DNA of 64,000 bases from Coniferiporia sulphurascens (lineage: Eukaryota > Basidiomycota > Agaricomycetes > Hymenochaetales > Hymenochaetaceae). The stretch is taken from positions 62,001 through 126,000 of the forward strand of contig NBBA01000024.1 of the NCBI GenBank assembly GCA_002794785.1, written 5' to 3'. Below, piece after piece: positions 35,961 to 47,536 of this stretch. The notes below the pieces were generated by a model. It was not told the DNA's origin, ran no database searches, and was given only the letters and a program-made list of their open reading frames with translations. Position 1 is the stretch's first letter, and each line of letters begins with the position of its first letter. A program made the translations under genes and the position numbers.

Positions 35961-36017
35961 AGTTTCATTTATTCGAGGATAAATTCGTTAATCGTTTTCG
36001 TTAGTTTATAGAGTCAA

Positions 36018-36028
36018 GGCTCATAACC
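36018..36028 (-). other. Copia primer-binding site (initiator tRNA-Met, internal)
   Basis: Directly after the 5' LTR in element orientation comes GGTTATGAGCC. This is complementary to the anticodon arm of initiator tRNA-Met (CUCAU core), the half-tRNA priming mode used by copia relatives, rather than to a tRNA 3' end. Confidence 0.65.
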
Positions 36029-36285
36029 TCTTAGAATCTACGCATGTTGTGGTAGATGATGAGGTGCAGTGGTGAGGTTGAGGCAAGGTGGGTTATCAGC
36101 GTAAACCGATGTATTTCTAGGGCAAGACCAGCTCCCCTTATATACACGTTCCGTGGGCTGGTACTACTATAACTATCTAGCTCCTGTATCGTATGGCATT
36201 ATCATTGCGTTATCGTTCACTTAGTAAGGTGGTTGATCATATGGCCACATACTATATTTATATCGTTCATTATATTTATTTAATA
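36029..36285 (-). repeat. Copia 5' LTR (257 bp)
   Basis: Partner of the LTR at 30290-30547. It abuts CACTT at 36286-36290 on its outer side and the primer-binding site on its inner side. Confidence 0.9.
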
Positions 36286-38080
36286 CACTTAAAGGGGAGA
36301 AAGGGGTGGACAGGAAATGGAGGTGTCGAAGAGTGTGGCGGCCCACCGTTTGACCGCCGGGCTCATGTGATGTCTCACGTGTCGCGCGCGCGCAAAAGCG
36401 CAGGCCGCACGGCTTTCGTGACAGCCACAGAATAACCTACACGGATCACGTGACCTATTGCACGCATAGCCTGGCAAGCCAATATCTGGTCGTCTTTCAA
36501 ACCCTAGTTAATGCTCGCTGTCCAGAAGCTCAAGTATAACTTTTGGCTATTCACCCTACAGTAATTTACATTGTCCGCGAAGCTAGCTCTATTTTTAAAT
36601 AATTGCAAAGCCTTTTACTTTGTTTGTATCTCGGACTTACAGTAAACTTGTATGCGGGCTCTCAGCCTGAGCTGAAGGATTTCGGTTTACTTTTACATGC
36701 TCCGCGACCCCCTAGCCGTTGTACATATGCACAATAAGATCTCGCGTTTACATGATACTCCAGGACCCTTCAACCGCGCTCAAAAACGCACCCTCAGTGC
36801 AGTCACCGATGCATGATGTCTTCACAGTAACCTAATACCAGATGACCAAAGGCCGTTGTAGTACTAATAGTCTAAACACCAGGAAAGCCATCAAGTACAA
36901 ATCACCAGAGCATACAAGTTCTGCATCATCAGAGCAAGATCAACTATAATAGCTTTCTGACCTTTTCTCTACAGACACTTCGGTCAATAATTACAGGGCA
37001 TGATAAAGATTGAAGAAGAGCCGAGGAGCATCTATCCAACTTGAAACCGAGCGACAGTAGATAAGCACATGGCGTAAGATTCAAGTCAAAAGAAGCCAGG
37101 ATCGCCCAGTGAGCGAGATCGTGTAAGGATAGTCCTACAGAGGCGTGGATCGACGATCCAGAGTTAATATATAAACAGCTTAAGATCTGCGGGGCAGACT
37201 CCCGGCTCTTAAAACTTAGAGCATCGCAGAAGGGGCTATTGTAGGCGAGCGCACATGCACCCATGAGATGCACTCGCTAATCCACTTGTCTTTCACACCA
37301 TTAGGTTCGTTGTGTAATTCGTGGAAGCTATCCTAGAGAGTCCAATGATGAATATTGAATGTAGGTCGACGAATAACAGGGACCTTACGGGGTAAAATGA
37401 AATCGTTTTGTCATTCGCAGCTATCTCGTCATGAAACCGCTGGCTTGCAGTGTGCGATGTTACCTGTTATTTTAGTTTGGGGTAAGTGCAATGGAGATGG
37501 AGTGAAAAAGACATCCCGAAAGATTAAGGGACGTGCCTCGTCGCTCGTTCCATGGAGAATAAGAAGCTGTTTAGCATTTTATAAGTCCTTGATCAGCTAT
37601 TAAAACGAAGCCCAATCACCGGAAGTTCCTCAGGCCAGTCAACGTACTGTGTTTTTAAGAGTGCCTCCCCCTTAGTAGACGTCAATCACATGGAGTACCG
37701 AGAGTTGGACATGGGAATCACCCTGTTAAGCATGTCGGTAACGCCTCTAAGCGTGCCCTTCTGTTTAACCAATGGGTCGCTGATGTAAGTCTCAATTACA
37801 TCTTTGTCATGTGTGAGTGCCTAGATCCAGGACAGAAGGAAGCAATTGTGACGTGTGAAAGGAGGTTCAAAGCGGCGATAGGAGCGAGAGCGGGACATCT
37901 TACCTCGGCTTTGACCCCCGCCGGGACGATTGCGTATGGCAACAGTAGGCTGACTTTCTCTACCACCCAACGAAAAATCCTTGGGACTGCATTCGTTTGT
38001 AAGATAAAGGGTGCCGATGCAATGACGCCCGCCAGTCCCGTCTTCGTGCGTATAGCAAAATCAAGAGCTATGGCCGATCC
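36286..38080. other. Intergenic region right of the copia element
   Basis: No gene is supportable. The first 150 bp are GC-rich and include CACGTG-like cores near 36377 and 36448. The longest frame (37809-38084, plus, 91 codons) has no recognisable feature. The missing part of DUF6533 copy D and of the lipase gene is not seen here. Confidence 0.45.
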
Positions 38081-38137
38081 CTAAATATAAACTTTAGATG
38101 AATTTTCAAACGCGGATCGACCAGTCGAAAGCCGTAC

Positions 38138-38509
38138 CATAGAATGTCCCATTAAAAATATGGGTAATTCTTCTCCAAATTTATCCTTCGCTGCTTTCAC
38201 TGCCCACTTCGCGTCTTCCAGCTGGTCCTTCCCGCTCGTCTTGGAGTATGAGCTGCCCACGCTGCGCCATTCCCTATCCTCCGCAGTACGGCCAAACCCG
38301 CGTTGATCGAAAGCGAAGACGTGCACCCCCTGCGCTTGCCATTGAGGGAAGACATGTGCGTAACGTCCGATGTGCTCGATGAAGCCATGCAAGAAAATGA
38401 GTATTGCACGTGGCGCCAGCGCAGCGTATGTCCTGCAGTAAAACTGCGTGGATTGGGGACCTGTTAACCAGTGCTCGTCGTAAGTTTCAGAAACGGTAGC
38501 AACAGCCAT
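38138..38509 (-). pseudogene. Truncated alpha/beta-hydrolase (monoacylglycerol lipase type), first exon only
   Basis: From ATG at 38509 the exon encodes 124 residues of a serine hydrolase: IFLHGFIEHIGRYAHVFPQW (oxyanion-hole HG region), VFAFDQRGFGRT, and LPIFLMGHSM, the nucleophile elbow G-H-S-M-(G). A splice donor (GTACGG) follows GHSM directly, as at a normal exon end. No downstream exon with the rest of the core, the catalytic Asp or His, is recognisable before 36300, so only about 40% of the roughly 310-residue protein remains. Relatives cleave monoacylglycerols. It might be transcribed, but an active enzyme is not expected. Confidence 0.75.
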
Positions 38510-39068
38510 ACTAAGGAAGCTCTAGGCCAAGTACCAGGCTCGAGAGCATTAGAAATGGGTTGCTTTATATTGCTGAGGGATCAAAGTGCCTCAATTTTAG
38601 ATCTATAGAAGTTGATGTGTGCCATTGCGTTCATCAGCGTGAGAAGCCAAATAATGAGAATGGAACTCAAATAGGCGCTTGGTTTCAGTTCTTCTCGCTT
38701 TCGGGTGTGCAAATTTTAAACTCCTTCTGTATTCGCTACTTCCTTCCGAGTTCAACTTGAAGCCAACCCTCTGTATTTCATATCTTTTAAATTACACCGA
38801 AGCAAAACTTAGTAAAGACCCGTGTGCAATCCGTAGCTAACTTAAACCCATAGCGTCATGTTACTTGTGGAACGGAAAATCTGAGGGGCCCCAAAAGACT
38901 ACGTGAATGACAGTGAGACTGAAAGCAACCTAAAACATCCTACAGTAAAAGCCAAGGCCTCGGACTATTTAACAAATTAACAAATTAACAACTCAAAAAC
39001 AAACATCGCGCACACGGTACTTGCGCCGGAGGCAACAAATAACTCAAGTACTTTCGGGTCAACATTGG

Positions 39069-40799
39069 TTAAAAGTGCGTCGACCACACATCTACTCCTG
39101 AAGTATATGAGTATCCACTCCTCAGCCTCAGCAGAAAGCGGGCGCATAGGATGCTGTGGAGCATCGTTTGTGTCCTTAGATTAAGATTTTAGATAAGCTG
39201 GGATTATGGACACGATATTCAGAATGCGCACATGATTAAGAATGTTCGCATGGTTCCCTTATAGTCGCAGGCGTCAATAAGGATCGAGAGAAAAGGAAGG
39301 TAGCGAATATTTCACCTCCAAAAGGTATATAACACATATATTACCGGATGTGAGCACTGTTCAGAAAGTCTCAATCTAACTGAGATTCAGAGTACTCCGG
39401 ATACTCACAGAACACGCAAATGTAGTATACAACGCCTACGGTTTGTCGGTCAGTTGAGATGAGGTGGACAAAATGTCGTGACTTGCCGTCTTTTATCAGT
39501 CTGCGATATGTCCTTGAGAAGGAGTAGTCGCCTGCAAAGCCGAAGGTCATTATCCACTCCATTTGCAGAGGTCCACATGCCCACGCGCTTACTCATGTAG
39601 AATGCTTTCGCTGCCATGAGCGACAACATCACTGAAGTGAAATATGAGGGATTGTAAAGCTAGTGATACAAGGTCAACCAGTGTAGGGAAGGACGTACGA
39701 GTTTCATGGAGCAGAAGAATAAAATAGCAGACCCAAAACTCAGTATTTGTGTACTCCAACAGACACCCGTTGCCAATGAGTCCGGGAAATGTCACTAATG
39801 GTCAAGCATTTGCACACTTGAGTCAGCGTAACAAAAGCGAGACCGGCAGGGAGTTTGACAGACCAGCTGTGGCCCTTTCCGTAGTTACCGCTAGGGCGTA
39901 AGTGGCTCCAACCGTGCCAGGCTTTTACACGATTAGTGATATCCTCTACGGTTGTGAGATGGCAACGCACCACATAAGCTAGCAAGAAGATACCAGATAC
40001 AATTCGATTGCAGTTCCATATGGCGCGCACCCTCAAGAACAGTGCAACTGTATCCAAATATTTCAGTGTCACCAACAACGCAGTATTTATTGCCTACTTT
40101 CGCCGATTAAGTATATGAATGTTTCCAGCACTTGAGGACGATTAGCATTGCTGAGTGTATCAATGCATTACGTGCACATTTCCAGTGGTCACTCACAAGC
40201 CAGTGCGAGAAGCGCCTCTTTGCACGACTGTGAATTGGTTGAGGACGCCTTCATAGCAAAGGAGGCTTTCAGACTCTCACTTGATCTTTAACTATAAAGA
40301 GCACTGAAGAGAGTGGATTAAGCCGATTTAGGTTTATGAGCTATGGGAGAAGATACTCACGGTATATTTGCAAAAATGCAGACACAAAGGTAACCACGCG
40401 GTTGAGACAGTATATGCAGCCCATAAGCGACAGTCGAGACGTCCACACGAGCCGCATCTAGAGGGATTGAAATTACTCAACATGGACATCCGAACAAGAA
40501 AGGATACGCACCTCGTCTTTCAACGTCAGTATATAGTCGTAGATCTGTGCAATTATTAGGATGCTGTGCAACGGAGAGAGACGGTAAGTTACCAGACATG
40601 TAAAAGTAGCGACTACATGACTTCTAAGTATGGTTTTATGGTAACGAAAGCGCCTCGATGGGCTGACCTGCAGTGTACTGGTTGGACGTTTAGAACAGTC
40701 CAGTGTTATAGAGATCATATACATTATACTCACTCGGAAGATGTCGTCCTGTCGCACAATTGTGGCAAGGTCATCAAGTGTGAAACCGGTGCTAGACAT
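39069..40799 (-). CDS. DUF6533-like seven-helix membrane protein, copy C
   Basis: This diverged paralogue of copies A and B lies 3' to 5' across the copia element from them. It starts MSSTGFTLDDLATIVRQDD, then IYDYILTLKDE and MRLVWTSRLSLMGCIYCLNR (DUF6533 signature). Later segments are RVRAIWNCNRIVSGIFLLAY, FWVCYFILLL, LMLSLMAAKAFYM and SDYSFSRTYRRLIKDG, and the end is MLHSILCARFLLRLRSG with stop at 39069. Intron positions agree with copy A; at the intron following LIKDG the donor is GCAAGT rather than GT. All exons are open, so the gene looks intact, at roughly 290-300 residues. The acceptor of exon 2 is the least certain junction. It is probably a plasma- or endomembrane protein of unknown role. 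Confidence 0.75.
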
Positions 40800-43504
40800 T
40801 AGGATGGGAGATGGGGAACACTCCGACGAGATGCTTCACTACTCGCTCAGATATTCATATATGTCGGCGTAATTAAGAAGTAACCAGATATATCAGGTAC
40901 CAGTCCTTCTGTGATGCACCGAGTTCTAGGACATCGTTCGTAGTGACACATTACCTTCCTTTGGGCCACACGAAATTTAATGCCGAATACACATTCCCAT
41001 TGAGTTGCTTCGACGCCCACCATACTGCGCTAGCAACTCAGGCATGCTCCAACGGTATCGGGATTCCGGTCCCATGACAGGACTTACCTGTTTCTCTGTT
41101 CAAAACGTAGTTTGTTATCTTATCCGGGCACTCCGGTAAGGTATAATAGACAACATACTAGTGACACTGAACGCAAACAGTTTTGTAACAGAAATGGCGA
41201 AGCATACGGAAGATGGTCTGCGACGTTCTGATTTTGTTACAGCATTATTCACGGCCACTGGCGGTTTGACGCGTCTTTTAATTTCGTCAGACCTAAGATC
41301 ATAACTCACGACTTGTCGCCAAGTGTACCAGACCATCAGCCTAGGCATGATTGCACCATCGAAGATTGTTGTGGAATCAGACTCTGAGCTATTCTTATAA
41401 AAAGGATGCATCCGGGTGAGTTCGAGTTCCCACTGCAGTGGTACGATTCCGGAAGAACTGATGCCCAGAGCCACTATTTTTGACAGGTAGGATCTAAGAA
41501 CCACTGAAGAATCGCTTTCCTGATAATATCACTGATAGATCCATTTGATGGACACACACTTAGAGCTTGGAAGGTTTTTTGAAGTTTAGGCCGAGATTTC
41601 TAAACCCGATCACATTACATCTGCGACATTCTCGTGAGTAATTTGTTCAAACTAAAACTGAACGATATGTCGAAAGACACTCCCCCACATTCGGTTCGGG
41701 TTGGAAGTCTTTCGGTATATGTAAGCGACTTGACTCGTCATGATATTGGAGGGGGAGGGAAACTTCCTACGGAAGAGCTCGGCGAACCTCTGAACTCCAG
41801 CGGACCCATGCCCTTCCGCAGATGCCATCTTTTGATACACGAGCACGGATCTTGCTCGGATCCCATAGTTGGCGAAATTAAGGGACTTGGATTTGCCGTA
41901 CTTCGACCACTGCTCCCATCGCCATCCATCTGTGCGCAAAAGGGTGTCCGTCGGTTCCTTTGCGAAACCACGACAAAACCGTATACTCGGACAGTAAGTC
42001 CCAAACACCGCGAGGTTTAGCAACTGACACGTTCAAAATTCTTTTCATTCAGGAATATACCATGTCATTCGCGTGTGTTTATGCAGGAATAGTCTGGGAC
42101 ATGTAGTCGAAACATTAAACTGCCAGACCGATATCTGTTGTAAGCCAGCCCGAGAGTGTTTAGCAAGACGAGGCTCCGAGTCTGCTTACCTCAGTACTTT
42201 ATAATGCAATGAGATATCCCACTCCGTCCGGAACTTACTATACTCGCAATTACTGAGACGGCTGCTTCAATACGATAACAGGTGGCGCTATGGCCATCGA
42301 TGTTTTAAGCAGCTCTCTCAGCCTCTCTGCGACGTGAGCGCGTCAAAATTTGCCACTGCTGAGTCATATTACATTATGTCATTACGGTCTCCAATTTCGG
42401 AGTTCGAACTCTAATCCGAGTCGCACCCAACTTGCGATATCGAAAATTCGAATCTGTTTTACTCCAGTTGTAATAGCACCCTTAGTAATACCAGGGGAAT
42501 GAATATACCAACACAGCTTGTTAGAAACAAAAAGTACCTTCGGGCCTCTGGAGTCCATCACTGATACTTCGACCCACTTCCAGCTTCTGGGCAGTTATTA
42601 TGTTCAAGTTATTGCGACGAATTATAAAGGTCAACGAGCCTGAGAATCCCACGCAAAGTTTCGAGAGAGGTCTGATCTACAAGCCAGAATACAGTTCCCA
42701 ACTTGCTTTATACTCAAACAATATGTTGAGGTTTTACTAGTATTGCGGTGTCTGAGTCTTTGGCTACCCATAGTTAATTGCGTTGAGCTCCTATAACATC
42801 TATAAAAGCCATTTTAACCGATATTGATTAACGCTTATAAACGGATATCGGGGCAGTACTGAATCCCGTGGACATAATAATGTGCGGAGACGTTTTCCAT
42901 CGGACCTAGGATTCGAAAGAACCGCCCCTATATCAATATTCGTGATACACATGAAAGTGCAACATGCCTCCAGAACTGACACCGGAGGAAGCTTCTCACA
43001 CTAGCCTGAGACTAAAGTGGTTAAGAATAACTGGGGTGGAAGCGAGTGGCTCTTAAAGCCCGAAAATCACTTTTTACCCTCCTGAGATTAATAGCTCCCC
43101 CTTTTTCGCAATTCCTTCTCGATGATGCATGGTAGCGGAACGAGTACCGGACAGCTATCAGGTTCAGTCAGTAGAAACGATGGACAGTCTCTGCCAATGA
43201 GTTTTATTTTGTACGCTTAGCAAACGTCCCCGTACGTTCCTAGAGAATGCAAACAATGTTAGGATTAATCCAGTGTTGACAGTACATCGCAGGTATCCTA
43301 GTAAATTCATGCGAAAATCATGTCGGGATAATTTCGGTGACAAATATGCCCGTGTTTCCGGGCATCGTAGCTTTCACATAGTTTTTTTTTGCAGGAACGG
43401 CTTTGGAGGCGCGCTGTCGACACGGTTGGCTGTCAGTATGTTATTTGTCACAAGTCTGAGTGCTTCCATAAGTACATAAGTTATACAAAAGCTAAATAAG
43501 ATCA
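40800..43504. other. Intergenic region, repeat remnants
   Basis: An exon-like block near 40980-41040 (minus) matches blocks upstream of DUF6533 copies A and B. A segment near 42320-42420 resembles 29470-29560, so part of this DNA belongs to the same duplicated family. At 41640-42020 three frames on both strands are open together with no recognisable product. No further gene is supportable. Confidence 0.45.
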
Positions 43505-46500
43505 TTAGAAACCCAGCTGCTGTATTAAACTATGCCAGGTGGAATCCAATCCTAGGGTATTCGTCGCGTATAAATTACCACTAGTCATGCCGAATGACTT
43601 AGAGAGGTCCACTCCGCGGCTCGAAGGTCCGGCCTCACCCTCGTTAAACGATAACGCATGTTCCCACTCGTCACTTGCCTGTCCGTCGGGAGAAAAGCTC
43701 TCTCGAGAACTCCCCGTCCTGGGAGCCCCAGGACCAGGCCCTGGCACGCGTACTCGACGCACACGCACTTGCGTCTTCCCACAACAACGGTTGAGAACGC
43801 TGTCGTCGTCTGCAGATAATAAGTAGGCTTGTTTGCGTGATAATGCGCTCCGCGAGGTGTCTAGCCTCGACGCCTCGACGGCAGCACGGGCCGTGTTACG
43901 AAGACGGCGCATTGCATCCTGATTTCTCACAAATGAGCTTGCATGAAGAGATTTTGATAATAGCGAATGAGCATACCAAATTCTTTTTTGCAGTACGATT
44001 TGTACTCGAGGCTTTTTGCAGGACGGAATATACGGTTTCCAACTTCTCCATTGCAGGTCGCGTAAACTCTGAAGTTGGGCAACGCGTAACAAGAAGACAC
44101 ATGACGACCTTAGTGACAAGTGTAGGAAAAGAAGGTTAGCTCTATCGAATGAACTTGTTGGCTGAGCCCAACTTACTGCTGAAGAAACGGATGCAGAGAA
44201 CCAGCTACTAATTTTTGAGGCGGCCTCGGGACACTGTAAGGCAGGATAAAGGACTAAGTATAGGACATAGCGCACAAGTGTTCAAACTACCTGATGATTG
44301 ATCCAATACAACCCTTCCATCAGACGGTGTGCACTTTCGAAGCAAGCCCTTACTGAGTGACTATATTTACTTCCCAACGGACCATGCGGACCACTAACGA
44401 GTGCCTCGACCAAAAAATTCCGGTGTAGATGAAGAAGCACTAAATACAAAGAGAATGACTTCAGGGGCAAGATGTGCAATGAGCGCGAGTCAGACCTGTT
44501 TCCTTGAACTGAAGCATAGACCACCGCTGCATCTTAACCAAAGGAGGGGCGTGTTGACTGTCAAGCGCGTATTGCGTCGCAGGCCACTGGGGTTCGTCAA
44601 AATCGCGCAACTGGCGGTCAAGCGCAAGGATAACGGAATACGGCGGCGTCTTCGTGCCAAATGCCTTTTGGAAAATATCGCGCACTAATCGTACGAAGTG
44701 TACCATCCATGCAAAATCTATACAAAAGCGATAAGTTCACGCCGTGATTCTAGAGGTCTTTCATGCGGAGGGGACCAACATGAAGGATGTGCCTCAATAG
44801 ATTCCATGCGTTGCGGACCGACATCCTCGGGAAGTGGACAATCTATGAAAGCTTCGGATAAGAAAGGGGGCCGGCCGAGTCGGAGACTCTGAAGATTACA
44901 AAATAATTCAGAATGTAACCCTAGGCATCAGAGAAACAGCATACAGCTACAGTTTCCATGACGTACAGCTGCCAGAATGTCGAGTGACGACGTTGGCTAA
45001 TATTCTTGTCTAGTCTCCATCGCGAGCTGTCCCGATCTAAAAGAGTAAATATTCAGACACGGAGATATTATACAGGGAAATCGGAAGGCGTACGTAGCCC
45101 CATCTACGAGACAAAACACGAAAAGTCAACGCTTGAGCTTCGCAAAGACGGAACGAAAACAAATGACGGAGACGACTTACACTCAAGGCTAATTTACTGG
45201 CAATACCAAGCATGACCCAGCTTTGTTCATGTCCTTGAAGTGAGTCGCATTGATCCAAGTAGAACGCTATGTGTAGCTTTGGTCTGAGTTTTAGACTCCC
45301 AAAACTACTACAAGAAAATGTGACGCTCACAATAGCCATTACCGTATTAGTAGTCGTTTCCAGTACGGCAGATTTGAAAGAAAGTGCAACCCGTGCAAGA
45401 TGATAATAGTCATCTGATTCTGGGTTACATGCAGGACGGGTCGGATCGAACAGGGCGCCAAGTGAGAAGATGGAGAACATAAGCGCAAGGTAATGAGGAC
45501 ATGTTGCCCTTACGTCAGCCCAGGGACGATCGGGGAGATGGTATACGTGTGCTATTACCACGTTAATAATCTGCAAGTGCTTGTAGTTCATCGACGGAAG
45601 TACCAATTAAGTCCTCGTAAAGTATTTCACGTGAAAGGAAAGGGCATCTGCATATCAGCCGCGTCAGACCTGGGCCAACCATGATAAAGGGGACGGAAGT
45701 TCCGTACAGCCAGCCTGTATAGTTAAGATACACCTCGCACAACTGACGAGCTTCATTCAAGTCGGGCAAGAAGCTAAGCACCATGTCCTCGATAGAATTA
45801 TCCGGTATAGGTGATTCTGGCCAAGTATAGCTGTAGAACTCTCGGGGAAGACGACCGAGTTCATAGTTATCGTTGCTGTCAGACTCCTTCATATAACCTT
45901 AGCCGAACCATTCGAAATCCACAGTAACACGAAAAAGCCTACATTTAAGAGATACTTAAAGGGAGTAAGTCGTCTGCAAGGTTAAGTATGACTTAAGAAT
46001 GCTCACATCGGCCCGTGCAGTTTGTCCGTGATAATTCGTTTCTCCATCCGGACCTATGGATAATGTGCCTGTGCACGAGGCGATTCAGACGTTTTATAAC
46101 ACATAGAAGGCCAGAGTTCGGTACCAAACGTGTCGAGGAACACCTCTTCTTCTTCCACGATCGGCTCGGGCTGCACCGCGTGTTTTTCAGGCTGTTCCCG
46201 AATGACCGGAACAACCGGAGATTGCACTTCAATTGGTGTGTTCAACAGTAAAGGGTGGGGTTGCGCGGACACAGAGGACTGGAGAGACCTCAGGGCGTCT
46301 TCAAGCAGTCGTATACGCTCGAGGAGCGTTTCGATTTTATCATGGAGCTCTTCCGTGTTCGTTAGTATCATACTGTCGGCATGTTAAGCAAAGGGTGCGT
46401 CGGGTAGAATGCTATTGGATAGTACCGATTGTGCTTGCCGGTGGTAAGAGTGCCTACGAGGATGGAGACTCAAGTCAGACAAGCATCGAGGACTAGTGGT

Positions 46501-46818
46501 ATTTAACATCACCATTTGGGCAGATTGCTGCACATCCGCGCTTCGTGCAGTTCTCACACGGATGCTGAGCGGTCAATCAGAGTGTAGTACTTGTGGTAAG
46601 GGTCGACGTCCCAGAGTTCCGAATGGAGGACGCACGCTGCGGTCACATCTCATCTTCAACCTGAATAAAATACGGAATGTAGTGTGGGCAGCTGATGCAG
46701 ACTCGTTTGGGGAAAGCAAAGAGCGAACGCACCGGCGACATTCAGCACAGGAAACTGGGGCCCTGCCAGGGCGTTTTCTGGGCCGTTGTGCATGGAGATC
46801 GCCATCGCTCGCCTTCAT
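43505..46818 (-). CDS. Zn2Cys6 fungal-specific transcription factor
   Basis: A nuclear regulator with an N-terminal binuclear zinc cluster assembled from three exons: exon 1 (46818-46733) ends VSCAECRR, a 25-nt exon (46660-46636) gives LKMRCDRS, and exon 3 (46564-46513) gives HPCENCTKRGCAAICPNG. The six cysteines are spaced x2, x6, x5, x2, x8. A coiled coil follows (NTEELHDKIETLLERIRLLE, near 46370-46290), then the Fungal_trans middle homology region: LNEARQLCEVYLNYTGWLYG, CPHYLALMFSIFSLGALFDP, PPYSVILALDRQLRDF, SHSVRACFESAHRL and VTRCPTSEFTRPAMEKLETV. The C-terminus is Ser/Pro-rich and ends WHSLIQQLGF (stop at 43505-43507). Middle exon borders were not all resolved. Basidiomycete factors of this shape are numerous; targets are unknown. 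No lesion was seen. Confidence 0.85.
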
Positions 46819-47536
46819 CTATCTTGCTTGGCGACTTCCGTCCTCTCAGTCTCTCTCCAGCAAGAAAAATGGACTGGATCACCAGCGTCGAAGTAAGTGA
46901 GAACGAGTTGTACATTTGCACTTGTCGGTACATAATCAAGTTACTGATGCGCGACCGGGTTAGGCAGTACTATATTTGCCGAAGTTTGTTCGTGTCAACC
47001 GCGTCTGATCTCTTCCTTGATCCCTCCCCTTAATCGTACCGCCCAGCTCATTCTACTTTTTTCTTAATACGCCGTTGGGGCGTCGTTTATCATTCAGAAA
47101 CATCCAATGGCGACAATTTAACAGATATTGCACACTAGAAGCCGGCCGTTGCTACCGTCGACTCGGAGAACGCTTATCTCCAGCTTGGGCGCTGAATCCA
47201 AAGTTGGCCTTTGACAGCTGATCTTATTTACCACCGCACTCGAGGTCTTTTCTCAGCTATCGGCAGCCTGTAAATCCATCTAGTGTCACTGTCTACTTGT
47301 ATCTGGTTTGGCTCACTAGGGGAACCCATTCAACAGTTCTCAAAAGTCCTTTCTTTTGATCCTGAGCCTGCCAGGGCCGGATAATCACACCTTCGCATAA
47401 GAGCGGAGTGAGTATTGTTAATTCCGTACATCATCAGTTCAAGATACATTAAATCGACACATGACCGAACAGCTAAAGGAAGGTGGCGGAAAGAAGACCG
47501 GTCCAACTTGTCGGCTCACAGCCGTCCCCAATTAGA
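46819..47536. other. Intergenic region upstream of the Zn2Cys6 gene
   Basis: No gene is seen. It should contain the promoter of the Zn2Cys6 factor and the 3' flank of the hypothetical gene at 47537-48142. Confidence 0.5.

Larger units (their letters stand above)
30290..36285 (-). mobile_element. Ty1/copia-type LTR retrotransposon, full length
   Basis: This is a 5,996-bp element with two LTRs, CACTT target duplications, a primer-binding site (GGTTATGAGCC, 36018-36028) directly after the 5' LTR, a gag-pol frame and a polypurine tract. Domain order is gag, protease, integrase, reverse transcriptase, RNase H, which defines copia. It is much more AT-rich than the flanking host genes. A 559-bp solo LTR is nested in the reverse transcriptase region. 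It cannot now make its polyprotein because of in-frame stops and the insertion, but both LTRs and all domains are still present. Confidence 0.95.

Noticed and set aside
41634..42023. Overlapping plus and minus frames of 120-128 codons
   Set aside because: Three frames are open at once over the same DNA, with no recognisable product or splice structure on either strand.
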